From assembly GCA_964605095.1 (NCBI GenBank), contig CAZSBS010000015.1, forward strand, positions 1-31,046: DNA of 31,046 nt, written 5' to 3'. Origin of the DNA: JAUWQU01 sp964605095. Lineage in GTDB: Bacteria; Planctomycetota; Phycisphaerae; SM23-33. The notes beneath the pieces are model-generated. The model was not told where the DNA came from and ran no database searches. It saw only the letters and a program-made list of their open reading frames with translations. Position numbers and translations under genes: made by a program. Below are positions 15,007 to 22,339 of this stretch, in pieces (positions within the stretch are counted from its first letter, which is position 1; the number at the start of each line of letters is the position of its first letter).

Positions 15007-15064
15007 TGAGCCTTCGGCTCACCCGGAAAGATGAAAAGCCGAGAATGAGGACGAGGACGAGGAC
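15007..15064 (+). repeat. Short hairpin and GAGGAC triplet in the MerR-fliFG spacer
   Basis: TGAGCC-TTC-GGCTCA (15007-15021) is a 6-bp hairpin after the MerR gene. GAGGAC then occurs three times in a row (15047-15064). No T-run follows the hairpin. Confidence 0.4.
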
Positions 15065-15092
15065 TGTCGCCTGAAGCCTGAAGTCTTCTTTC

Positions 15093-15119
15093 AGAGCGGA
15101 GAACGCAGAGGTTAAGAAG
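15093..15119. repeat. Nonamer repeat array (AACGCAGAG type) before fliFG
   Basis: The units are AGAGCGGAG, AACGCAGAG and GTTAAGAAG, just upstream of the flagellar operon. The central unit is identical to one at 145-153 read on the opposite strand. Confidence 0.45.
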
Positions 15120-15149
15120 CAGAAGTGTTGTTAAGGCTTCAACGGTCAT

Positions 15150-15154
15150 GGAGG
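15150..15154 (+). promoter_or_regulatory. Ribosome binding site deciding the fliFG start
   Basis: GGAGG lies 9 bases before the ATG at 15164. It rules in favour of that start over the in-frame GTG at 15125, which lies upstream of the site. Confidence 0.7.
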
Positions 15155-15163
15155 ACCGGTTGG

Positions 15164-17248
15164 ATGAGCCTGGTAACCAAATGGATATCGCAGTGTACGG
15201 CTCGCGTCAGTGCGACGGGCTTGCGCGCCCGGTTACTGGCGGGTGGGCTTTGCCTTCTCATTTTGGCGGGCGCGGCCTGGCTTGTTGTCGACCTCGCGAC
15301 GTCAGCCCCCGTGTTTAACCCCCTCTCGGCCGGACCCATGGACGAGATCGAGCTGGCCGCGGCGGCCGCGACGGCGGAGGCGCGGGGCATTCCCCATCGC
15401 ATCGAGAACTCCCGCCTGCTGGCCCCGGCGGAGCACTTGGACTCCCTGCGCGCGGCGGCGCGGAATGACGCCCCGGTCGGCGTCGACAAGCCGCTGACGT
15501 TCGAGCAGCTTGTCGCCAAGAGCGACATCTGGACCACGCAGCGCCAAAGTGACAAGCGATGGCAGGCCGCGAAGATGGCCGAACTGGGCCGGCTCATCTC
15601 GGACTTCCCCGGTATCCGCCGAGCGACGGTAATCATCGAGCCTGGCAGCGGATCCGGTCTTGGCCGGGGTGCAGTCAAGCCTACCGCGGCCGTGCAGATC
15701 GCCCTTGCCGGCGGCGCCAAAGTCAACCAGCACCTGGTGGGCGCCATCGCGGACCTTATCTCCGGCAGCGTGCTTGGCATGGACGCCGGCGACGTCCGTA
15801 TCGTGGACAGCGGCGGGAGAAGCTACCGCCTGAGCGAGCCGGGCGCGATGGAGATCGAGGACCAGGCCGAGAAGCTCCGCCGGGCGGAGGCGCATTTTAC
15901 CGAGCGTGCCGCCGCGGCCATTCGCTACATCGACGGCGCGCTGGTGCGCGTGTCGGTCGAGAGCGACGGCGGCATTGAGCGGTGCATAGGCGCGTCGGTA
16001 TCGGTGCCGCGAAGCTACCTCACCGCGGCTTATCGCGCGGCCCACTTGGGGGCTTCCGGGTCAGGTGCCCCAATTGCCGGTGCCGGCCAAACCCTGGACG
16101 AGCCGAACGACGAGCGCCTTGGCGTCGTTACCGCCGATGCGATGGACCGCGTCCGGCGGCAGGTGTGCGGCGCCGTCGGCGTCGAATCGCCCGAGGCGGT
16201 GAAGGTGGACTGGTACTACGATGTGGCCGCGGCGGCCGTGGCTGCGATTACGCCGCCGCCGGCCCAGCCGGACGCCGCCCAGTTGGACGAACTCGCGAAG
16301 GACTCGGACGCTCGCCTTTGCGCTGCGGCCGGGTGCTGGGCATTGGCGGCGATGGGGCTATGGTGTGGCGTGCTGGCGATAGGCCGCCACCGCATGCTTG
16401 GGCGGCTCGATCGGTGCTCGTCGTCGGGCGAGCCCGGTTCGGCTGGGGCGCGCGGCGCCAGGCAGGTTGAGTCTGAGTCGGACCATCCGCTTGCCAGGCT
16501 GGCCGCTATCGACAGCGAGCAGCTTTGCGCGATGCTCGCGGGCGAGCACCCGCAGATGCAGGCACTGGTCTTGTCGCAGGTGCCGCCGCAGGCAGCGGCC
16601 CAGGTGCTTGAGGGTCTCGGCCCGGACCAACAGGTGGAGGTTTCGCGGCGGATTGCGGCACTGGGTTACATCGAGCCGGTGGTAGTGGCTGAGGCCATTC
16701 ACGGGCTTGTAGGGCAGTGGACGAATCCCCCCCGCCATGCCTTGGAAGCCCCCCCAAGGGGCGCCAAGGGCAAGGCGGGCAGGCAGTCGCATGTTGCTCA
16801 GCCGGCTGTCACGGCCGGGCAGGCGGGCGGAGTGGGCAAGGTCGCCCGCATTCTCAACCACACCGGCGGCGCGACGGAGAGGGCGGTTCTCGACGGCCTG
16901 ACCGGCATGGTGCCTGCGCTGGCTGAGTCGATCCGCAAGCAGATGTTCGTATTCGACGACGTGGCCCTGCTGCCGCGGACGGTTCTGCGAAGCGCGCTTG
17001 AGTCTCTCGGCAGCGACGAGTTGGCGATCGCCCTTCGCACGGCAGGCAGGGCGGTGACGGAAAAGGTGCTTTCCTCGCTTTCTCGCGGGGCGGCGGGCAA
17101 GGTCCGCCAGGAGATGGAGCGCATCGGTCCGGTGCGGCTCAGCGACGTCGAGGCGGCGCAGGAGCGTGTCGTGTCGGCGGTTCGGCGGCTCGAGGGCGGG
17201 TTGTACACGTCGTCGGCCGGGAGAAAAGGCAGTGAGATCCTGGCCTGA
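15164..17248 (+). CDS. fliF-fliG: FliF-FliG fusion: MS-ring and rotor/switch protein in one chain
   Basis: The 694-residue protein joins two flagellar basal-body proteins. Residues 1-406 are FliF: transmembrane helix 1 (about 22-44), the YscJ/FliF ring-building domains (about 55-225; LLAPAEHLDSLR, FEQLVAKSDIWTTQ, IRRATVIIEPG), a shortened beta-collar region with a Gly-rich loop (about 295-320), and transmembrane helix 2 (about 385-406). A 34-residue linker without domain features leads straight into the FliG middle domain (441-516; LAAIDSEQLCAMLAGEHPQ, EHPQ motif 461-464). The FliG C-terminal torque domain (555-680; GGVGKVARILNH, MFVFDDV, GPVRLS) follows. The FliF C-terminal tail and FliG N-terminal domain, which normally bind each other, are both missing. 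The fusion would give an MS-ring with covalently attached rotor subunits in strict 1:1 ratio. It heads the operon; fliH follows 18 bases later. Confidence 0.9.
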   Translation: MSLVTKWISQCTARVSATGLRARLLAGGLCLLILAGAAWLVVDLATSAPVFNPLSAGPMDEIELAAAAATAEARGIPHRIENSRLLAPAEHLDSLRAAARNDAPVGVDKPLTFEQLVAKSDIWTTQRQSDKRWQAAKMAELGRLISDFPGIRRATVIIEPGSGSGLGRGAVKPTAAVQIALAGGAKVNQHLVGAIADLISGSVLGMDAGDVRIVDSGGRSYRLSEPGAMEIEDQAEKLRRAEAHFTERAAAAIRYIDGALVRVSVESDGGIERCIGASVSVPRSYLTAAYRAAHLGASGSGAPIAGAGQTLDEPNDERLGVVTADAMDRVRRQVCGAVGVESPEAVKVDWYYDVAAAAVAAITPPPAQPDAAQLDELAKDSDARLCAAAGCWALAAMGLWCGVLAIGRHRMLGRLDRCSSSGEPGSAGARGARQVESESDHPLARLAAIDSEQLCAMLAGEHPQMQALVLSQVPPQAAAQVLEGLGPDQQVEVSRRIAALGYIEPVVVAEAIHGLVGQWTNPPRHALEAPPRGAKGKAGRQSHVAQPAVTAGQAGGVGKVARILNHTGGATERAVLDGLTGMVPALAESIRKQMFVFDDVALLPRTVLRSALESLGSDELAIALRTAGRAVTEKVLSSLSRGAAGKVRQEMERIGPVRLSDVEAAQERVVSAVRRLEGGLYTSSAGRKGSEILA

Positions 17249-17266
17249 AGGCATAAGGCATAGATT

Positions 17267-18193
17267 ATGGCGAGAATTATCAAAGCAGATGCAAACGGGC
17301 AGTGGCCAGCCGCGATGACACCCCTTGGTGGGGTGATGCTCGCGCTGGAGTCCGAAGGGCCTGTCGATACGGCGGCCGAGCGGGCGATCCGCGGCCTGAG
17401 CGGCCTTGCTGTTGAGGCGCAGACGGTAATGCTCGACGCGCGTCAGCAGGCTGCCCGCGTCCTTGCCGAGGCGAGAAGCCGGGCCGACGCATCCCGCGAG
17501 GCCGCCGTGGCCAAGGGCTACGCCGAGGGCTTTGCCCGAGGCAGCAGCGACGGCCACGAGGACGGCTTTAATAAGAGCCTGGCTGAGGGGCGGCAGATGA
17601 TGGCGGAGCAGTCGGCGGAAATGATCGTCCAACTGCGGGCGATCGTCCGCGAGTTGACCGGCGCCCGCGACGAGATGCTCCACGCCGGCCGGTGCGAACT
17701 GCTGGATTTCGCGCTGGAGCTGGCGGCCAAGATCGTCGGCCACGTCGCGGTGCGTGACATCGCCGCGGCCAGGCAGAACGTCCGCAAGGTCCTCGAACTC
17801 GCCGACCGCCACCGCGAGTTGTGCGTGAAGGTGAACCCTCTGCAATTGGAAGCCCTGGCTGAGCACCTGCCCGAACTGACCGATGCGCTGGGCCATGGCG
17901 GTCGGGTCCGGCTGATGGGCGATGCGACGATCTCGCCGGGCGGCGCGAAGGTCCACACCGACGGCGGCGAGATCGACGCGACTATCGAAACGCAACTGGA
18001 CAACGTCGTCGAGGCTCTGCTGGGCTCGCGAGTCAGCCAGGCCCAGTGCGGGTGTTACGTGCCATCCGGCGCGGGCGTTGCCCACGGCGGAATTGTGGAT
18101 TGCGTCCCGGCGCGCCGGGAGCGGATTGCGGATTCTCCCGCTCCGACCTCCTTGGAATCGGGGCAGCCGTTGACTTCGTCGAGAGAAGAATAA
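17267..18193 (+). CDS. fliH: Flagellar export ATPase regulator FliH, with an odd C-terminal tail
   Basis: The 308-residue protein has the FliH plan. A variable N-terminus is followed by a long helical, coiled-coil-like part with GYAEGFARGSSDGHEDGFNKSL (about 83-105), the small-x-x-x-Gly pattern of FliH. The C-terminal FliH/V-ATPase-E-like domain follows (about 130-250; ELLDFALELAAKIVG, LCVKVNPLQLEAL, VRLMGDATISPGGAKVHTDGGEIDATIETQLDNV). FliH binds and restrains the ATPase FliI in the cytoplasm and ties it to the C-ring. After residue 251 there is a tail of about 57 residues with no family match, encoded by sequence that includes a 16-bp GC palindrome and a repeated GGATTGCG; it looks like a later insertion that moved the stop codon. 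AAGG at 17255-17258 supports the ATG. Confidence 0.85.
   Translation: MARIIKADANGQWPAAMTPLGGVMLALESEGPVDTAAERAIRGLSGLAVEAQTVMLDARQQAARVLAEARSRADASREAAVAKGYAEGFARGSSDGHEDGFNKSLAEGRQMMAEQSAEMIVQLRAIVRELTGARDEMLHAGRCELLDFALELAAKIVGHVAVRDIAAARQNVRKVLELADRHRELCVKVNPLQLEALAEHLPELTDALGHGGRVRLMGDATISPGGAKVHTDGGEIDATIETQLDNVVEALLGSRVSQAQCGCYVPSGAGVAHGGIVDCVPARRERIADSPAPTSLESGQPLTSSREE
18097..18130. repeat. 16-bp perfect palindrome flanked by a direct repeat in the fliH tail
   Basis: TCCCGGCGCGCCGGGA (18105-18120) is a perfect palindrome between two copies of GGATTGCG (18097-18104 and 18123-18130). It lies in the unmatched C-terminal extension of fliH. Confidence 0.7.
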
Positions 18194-18274
18194 TGCCCGC
18201 GCAGGTTTGCCAATACACGATAGCAGACGGAACACCGGGCCGCGTGAGCCCTGTGTTTACACGAATACGCGTAG

Positions 18275-18290
18275 CGCGGCGCGCGCCGCG
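18275..18290. repeat. Second 16-bp GC palindrome, fliH-fliI spacer
   Basis: CGCGGCGCGCGCCGCG is perfectly self-complementary and sits in the 154-base fliH-fliI spacer. As RNA it could only pair as a long hairpin without a loop or between molecules, so a DNA role or repeat origin is more likely. Confidence 0.6.
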
Positions 18291-18303
18291 TGTTGCCTGT
18301 TTC

Positions 18304-18331
18304 CTACTACCTTCTACCCACTACTTACTAC
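18304..18331. repeat. Heptamer repeat array (YYNCTAC) before fliI
   Basis: CTACTAC, CTTCTAC, CCACTAC and TTACTAC follow each other exactly; CTACTTT and CTTACAG continue with decay. Read on the other strand the unit is GTAGNNG, the form of the array at 29358-29385. It occupies the position where the fliI ribosome binding site would be expected. Confidence 0.6.
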
Positions 18332-18347
18332 CTACTTTCTTACAGCA

Positions 18348-19751
18348 ATGACGCCGCTTGCCCCATACAGACAGATCTTGCAGGACGTCCGCCCGGTGAC
18401 GTTGGCGGGATGCGTTCGCGCGGTCCGCGGTCTTACTGTCAGCGTGTCCGACTTCGCCGCGCCGATCGGCGCCGCCTGCCGGATTCACCGCGGCTCCAGC
18501 GCTGTCGAGGCTCGCGTGATCGGCTTTGCGGGCGATGAAACGCTCGTCATGCCCATGGGCGCCACGACGGGAATCTGCCGGGGTGACCGCGTCGTATGCT
18601 CAGCCGACGAGCAGGCTGTGGGCGTCAGCCCGGCCATGCTGGGCAGGGTGCTCAACGGATTCGGCAGGCCCATCGACGGCCTCGGCGAGATCCGCATCGA
18701 GCGCCGCATGCCGATCTGGCCCGAGCCGATCGCGCCGATGCGGCGCCGGCGCATCACCGAGCCGCTCGGCACGGGCGTGCGGGTGGTAGACGCCATGCTC
18801 ACCGTCGGCCGAGGCCAGCGGATGGGAATCCTCTCCGGCAGCGGCGTGGGCAAGAGCGTGCTGCTGGGCATGATCGCCCGGCACACCGCGGCCGACGTCA
18901 TCGTCATCGCGCTGATCGGCGAGAGGGGGCGCGAGGTGCGTGACTTCATCGAGAGGGACCTTGGTCCCGACGGCCTGCGCAGGGCCGTGGTGGTCGTATC
19001 GACCAGCGACGAGCCGCCGCTGCTCCGCGTGCAGGGCGGGGCCGTGGCAACGGCAGTCGCCGAGTACTTCCGCGATCAGGGCAAGGACGTCTTGCTGCTG
19101 ACGGACTCGCTTACACGCCTTGCCATGGCCCAGCGGCAGATCGGCCTGGCCGCCGGCGAGCCACCGGCGACCAAGGGCTATCCGCCGAGCGTGTTCAACC
19201 TTCTGCCGCAGCTTCTCGAGCGTTGCGGCCGCGGGCAGTGTGGATCGATAACGGGATTCTACACGGTGCTCGTCGAGGGCGACGACCTGGCCGACCCCGT
19301 CGGCGACGCCGCGCGGGCCGTGACCGACGGGCACATCTGCCTCTCGCGTACGCAGGCTAATCGCGGGCAGTTCCCTGCCGTCGATGTGCTCCAGAGCGTC
19401 AGCCGAATGATGGTCGACGTCGCCGACGCCGACCACCAGGCCGCGGCGCGAAAGCTGCTGAGCCTGCTGGCCCTGCACGACGAGGTCGAGGACATGGTCA
19501 GCATCGGGGCATACCGCGCTGGCACGAGCATCGAGCACGACCTGGCCATCCGCATGGCCCCGGCCGTGCGGGAGATGTTCGCCCAGCGGATGGACCAGTC
19601 GGCCTCGCTGGCCGAGACTCGCCTCATGCTGCTGGAGCTCCAGGCCCGCGCCGTCGCGGCCAGGCAGGAGCTCACCCGCGCCGCCAGGAGCGCCCAAACG
19701 CCCGCCGGAGCCAGGCAATGGCAGAGTCCCGGCAGAGGTAGCCGACGATGA
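18348..19751 (+). CDS. fliI: Flagellum-specific ATPase FliI
   Basis: From the ATG at 18348 the protein has 467 residues, the usual FliI length. It has the Walker A motif GSGVGKS (residues 164-170), the T3SS-ATPase segment LIGERGREVRDFIERDLG, Walker B within DVLLLTDSLTRLAMAQRQIGL, and the PPATKGYPPSVF and GSITGFYTVLVEGDD elements typical of FliI and related to F1-beta. It hydrolyses ATP to help deliver flagellar proteins to the export gate in the cytoplasm, as a hexamer. The leader is a pyrimidine-rich heptamer array with no visible Shine-Dalgarno, so initiation may be weak or depend on the structure around it. The frame is open upstream to 18207, but that part is repeat sequence and does not resemble FliI. 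It overlaps fliJ by 4 bases (ATGA). Confidence 0.93.
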   Translation: MTPLAPYRQILQDVRPVTLAGCVRAVRGLTVSVSDFAAPIGAACRIHRGSSAVEARVIGFAGDETLVMPMGATTGICRGDRVVCSADEQAVGVSPAMLGRVLNGFGRPIDGLGEIRIERRMPIWPEPIAPMRRRRITEPLGTGVRVVDAMLTVGRGQRMGILSGSGVGKSVLLGMIARHTAADVIVIALIGERGREVRDFIERDLGPDGLRRAVVVVSTSDEPPLLRVQGGAVATAVAEYFRDQGKDVLLLTDSLTRLAMAQRQIGLAAGEPPATKGYPPSVFNLLPQLLERCGRGQCGSITGFYTVLVEGDDLADPVGDAARAVTDGHICLSRTQANRGQFPAVDVLQSVSRMMVDVADADHQAAARKLLSLLALHDEVEDMVSIGAYRAGTSIEHDLAIRMAPAVREMFAQRMDQSASLAETRLMLLELQARAVAARQELTRAARSAQTPAGARQWQSPGRGSRR

Positions 19752-20242
19752 GCGACGACCGAAAAACGCGGCGAATCGGGAAGCTGCTGGCCATCAGCCG
19801 TGGCGCCGAACGCGCAGCCCAGCAGGCGTTCGATGTTGCCCGAGCCCGCGCCGACGAGGTCCAGGCCGGGCTGGTCGAACTGGAGCTTGCGATGATTGCC
19901 CAGCACGAGGCAGCCCGGCAGCGCCTTGCCGAGGGCGGCCCGGACAGCCTGGGCGAGTCCTATCGCCAAGGCGTGACGAAACGGCGCCGGCAAATTGCCC
20001 GGCTGGCGGCGCGGCAGAAGGCCGTCGACGCGGAACTTGAGGACCGGCGGACGGACCTGCGGGCGGCCATGACCCGGCGAAGGGCGGCCCAGATCGCTTG
20101 CGAGAAACTCCTGGCCCGCCAGGCTGCCGTCGCGGCCAGGCAGGAGACGCGTCAAATGGATGAGATCCACGCCGCAAGAGAGCCCGTGCCGGCGGGCCAG
20201 TGGCGGCAGGACGTCGGCAGCGTCGAGAGGCAGGGAATATGA
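19748..20242 (+). CDS. fliJ: Flagellar export chaperone/coupling protein FliJ
   Basis: The 164-residue product is almost entirely charged, Arg/Ala/Glu-rich helix with heptad-like spacing over residues 10-140. That fits FliJ, a two-helix coiled coil that inserts into the FliI hexamer and contacts FlhA. Sequence conservation in the family is low, so the call rests on size, coiled-coil pattern and position between fliI and the switch/export genes. It starts within the fliI stop (ATGA) and ends within the start of the next gene (ATGA), which implies coupled translation. Confidence 0.78.
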   Translation: MSDDRKTRRIGKLLAISRGAERAAQQAFDVARARADEVQAGLVELELAMIAQHEAARQRLAEGGPDSLGESYRQGVTKRRRQIARLAARQKAVDAELEDRRTDLRAAMTRRRAAQIACEKLLARQAAVAARQETRQMDEIHAAREPVPAGQWRQDVGSVERQGI

Positions 20243-20478
20243 AACGCCGGCTTCGAGTGGAACTTGGGCACGCTTGGCTTGTGGCCGAAGACGCGGCCCG
20301 ACTGGGCCCCGGCAGCGATATTGCGTTGTTGGATGCCGCTGCCGGCGAGGCGGAAATCCGCGTAGACGGGCGCCGCGTCGCCCGAGGCGAGTTGGCGGTG
20401 ATGGATGATTGCTTTTGCGTTCGTATTTGCGAAGTGGCGTCGAAGTCGAGCGACCAGGCCGCACGGCAGGACCCCTGA
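20239..20478 (+). CDS. Minimal FliN-like SpoA-domain protein
   Basis: This 79-residue protein contains one SpoA (surface presentation of antigens) domain and nearly nothing else. VELGHAWLVAED, LGPGSDIALLD, VDGRRVARGELAVMDDCFCVRI match the FliN/FliM C-terminal pattern (start strand, pGd.i.L, N/DGr..ArGE, vRI). E. coli FliN has 137 residues, so the N-terminal extension is absent. FliN-type proteins form the lower C-ring and bind FliH. Its place directly after fliJ, sharing ATGA, fits this role; the short length leaves open an export-related SpoA protein instead. No FliM is encoded in the window. The last 14 residues (SKSSDQAARQDP) are not part of the domain. Confidence 0.75.
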   Translation: MKRRLRVELGHAWLVAEDAARLGPGSDIALLDAAAGEAEIRVDGRRVARGELAVMDDCFCVRICEVASKSSDQAARQDP

Positions 20479-20500
20479 CCGGCGGCAATGAGAACAAGAG

Positions 20501-21124
20501 ATGAACGGAAGACGCTGGAGTCATAGGACAGCCGTGCCCGCGGCAGCGCTATTCATGCTGGCGCTGGCGTGGGCAGCCCCTTGCTCCGGCGCGCCGACGA
20601 AGAATGCCTCGCGGGCGGCGGACACGGCGCCGGCTGCGACGGCGCGGAGCGAAGCGTCTTCGGACGACCAGGCCGGGCGGGTTGTGCCGCGAAAGACGGG
20701 CGGCGACGAGTCCAGGCCGATCGGCAGCGGCGGATCCGGCAGCGACCCGAATGGCTGGCTGCGGACGCTCGGCGCCTTGGCGGTGGTGGCTGGGCTGATA
20801 TTTGCGGTGCGGTGGCTTCTGCGCCGCTGGGGCGCATCCGGGCAGGCTGGGCAGGCGGGCCCCATGGAGGTCCTGGCAAGGGCCTCGATTGCGCCGCGGC
20901 AGCAGTTGTTGCTGGTCAGGCTGGGAAAGCGGCTGGTCCTCATCGGCGCCGGCGGCGGGACGATGACCACGCTGGCTGAGGTCAGCGATGAGGCCGAGGT
21001 CGATGAACTGATGCAAAGCGTCAAAGCAACTAAAGGTGCGAGCCTGGCGGGCCTGCTGAAACGACAAAGAAAAGGGCTTATCGCAGAGGACGCAAAGGAC
21101 GCAAAGGACGTGGAGAAGGAATAG
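20501..21124 (+). CDS. fliO: Flagellar biosynthesis protein FliO
   Basis: The 207-residue protein begins with a signal-like hydrophobic segment (about 12-30), has an Ala/Ser/Gly-rich periplasmic linker, a transmembrane helix (about 87-107; LRTLGALAVVAGLIFAVRWLLRRWG), and a cytoplasmic FliO domain (MEVLARASIAPRQQLLLVRLGKRLVLIGAGGG...LAEV). FliO assists assembly of the FliP ring in the inner membrane. The last 18 residues (AEDAKDAKDVEKE end) are encoded by a nonamer repeat array and are probably not part of the family fold. The ribosome binding site is weak. It is followed by a second nonamer array and fliP. Confidence 0.85.
   Translation: MNGRRWSHRTAVPAAALFMLALAWAAPCSGAPTKNASRAADTAPAATARSEASSDDQAGRVVPRKTGGDESRPIGSGGSGSDPNGWLRTLGALAVVAGLIFAVRWLLRRWGASGQAGQAGPMEVLARASIAPRQQLLLVRLGKRLVLIGAGGGTMTTLAEVSDEAEVDELMQSVKATKGASLAGLLKRQRKGLIAEDAKDAKDVEKE
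21082..21117 (+). repeat. Nonamer array inside the fliO 3' end
   Basis: CGCAGAGGA, CGCAAAGGA, CGCAAAGGA and CGTGGAGAA run in frame at the end of fliO and encode an Ala/Glu/Asp/Lys tripeptide repeat (AED-AKD-AKD). Confidence 0.7.
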
Positions 21125-21174
21125 GTCTTGTAGGACCTGTAGGACTCATAAGTCCCATAAGACCTATATGACCC
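21121..21174. repeat. Six-unit nonamer array in the fliO-fliP spacer
   Basis: ATAGGTCTT, GTAGGACCT, GTAGGACTC, ATAAGTCCC, ATAAGACCT and ATATGACCC form an uninterrupted 54-base period-9 tract. Units 1-3 and 4-6 are partly complementary, so the RNA could fold. Confidence 0.75.
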
Positions 21175-21190
21175 ATGCGATGAAGATAAG

Positions 21191-22036
21191 ATGATTGCAC
21201 GAGCGGCGACAACATGGATAGTGCTGGCCATGGCGGCTACGGCGGCTGCGGCGGCCCCAGCGCCAACGGCTAGACCTGCGGCGACTGTGGCGCCCGCTGC
21301 GCCTGCCGCGACGACCGCGCCGGTTGGGGGCTCTCGGCCTGCAATACCGGCCGATATTGCAAAGCTGCTGCCGGGCTCCGACACGCCACAGGGCATGGCA
21401 AACATGCTTCAATGGGTCGTGCTGGTGACCATCCTGTCGCTTGCCCCGGCGATCCTCGTGATGGTCACGAGCTTCACGCGGATCATCGTCGTGTTGAGCC
21501 TGCTTCGCCAAGCCGTCGCCGCACAGAACGTGCCGCCCAACCAAGTGCTCTTCGGCCTGGCGCTGCTGATGACCGTCGCGGTCATGGCGCCGGTCTGGCA
21601 GGACGTTTACAACGACTCCGTCTCGCCGCTGCTGGCAGGCAAGATAGACAGTCAGCAGGCCGTCGCCGCCGGCGAGACGCACGTGCGGAAGTTCATGATC
21701 CGGCAGATCGAGGCCGGCGGAAACACCGACGACGTCTACCTCTTCCTGCCCAAGACCGCCGCAAAGGCCAGCCAGCAACTCACCTGGGGCGACGTGCCGA
21801 CGGTCAGCCTCGTCCCGGCTTTTGCCGTCAGCGAACTGAAAATCGCGTTCTACATGGGTTTTCGCGTGTTCCTGCCGTTCGTCATCGTCGACATGCTCAT
21901 CGCCGCCGTGCTGGTCTCGATGGGCATGCTCATGCTGCCGCCCGTGCTGGTGTCGCTGCCGTTCAAGCTGCTGCTGTTCGTCCTGGCCGATGGATGGCAC
22001 CTGGTGGTCGGCACGCTGATGGGAAGCTTTTACTGA
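21191..22036 (+). CDS. fliP: Flagellar export-gate protein FliP
   Basis: The 281-residue protein has a signal peptide and Ala/Pro/Thr-rich stretch (1-50), then the four-helix FliP core. Helices lie at about 75-95, 112-132, 220-240 and 250-275. Conserved segments include TSFTRIIVVLSLLRQAVA, PPNQVLFGLALLMT, LVPAFAVSELKIAFYMGF and MGMLMLPPVLVSLPFKLLLFVLADGW. FliP forms the pentameric core of the export gate with FliQ and FliR. The Ala/Pro tract after the signal is longer than in E. coli FliP (245 residues). No strong Shine-Dalgarno is visible. Confidence 0.95.
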   Translation: MIARAATTWIVLAMAATAAAAAPAPTARPAATVAPAAPAATTAPVGGSRPAIPADIAKLLPGSDTPQGMANMLQWVVLVTILSLAPAILVMVTSFTRIIVVLSLLRQAVAAQNVPPNQVLFGLALLMTVAVMAPVWQDVYNDSVSPLLAGKIDSQQAVAAGETHVRKFMIRQIEAGGNTDDVYLFLPKTAAKASQQLTWGDVPTVSLVPAFAVSELKIAFYMGFRVFLPFVIVDMLIAAVLVSMGMLMLPPVLVSLPFKLLLFVLADGWHLVVGTLMGSFY

Positions 22037-22081
22037 CAACGGTTGATGACCGGCTGACAACGCATAAGAAAGGCGCGAACG

Positions 22082-22339
22082 ATGGATAACTACGACACGC
22101 TCGATCTGGCACGCAGGGCCATAACGCTGGTCCTGGTGGCCGGGGCGCCCGTGCTGGTGACGGCACTGATCGTCGGGCTCATTGTCAGCCTCGTCCAGGC
22201 CGTGACGCAAGTCCAGGACCAGACGCTGACCTTCGTGCCCAAAATCATCGCCGTGCTCGTGGCATTGGCGGTAGTGGGGCCGTGGATGATGGAGAAGCTC
22301 ATCGAGTTCGGCCGGGAAATGTTCGGCACTTTGCCATGA
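22082..22339 (+). CDS. fliQ: Flagellar export-gate protein FliQ
   Basis: The 85-residue protein with two transmembrane hairpin helices (about 15-38 and 52-75) has the usual FliQ length and motifs: ARRAITLVLVAGAPVLVTALIVGLIVSLVQAVTQVQDQTLTFVPKI. It joins FliP and FliR in the gate. AAAGG lies 8 to 10 bases upstream. The stop overlaps the fliR start (ATGA), implying coupled translation. Confidence 0.95.
   Translation: MDNYDTLDLARRAITLVLVAGAPVLVTALIVGLIVSLVQAVTQVQDQTLTFVPKIIAVLVALAVVGPWMMEKLIEFGREMFGTLP

Noticed and set aside
16358..18235. Long minus-strand open frame opposite fliFG and fliH
   Set aside because: It is antisense to two recognisable flagellar genes and spans their intergenic region; no family pattern is visible.
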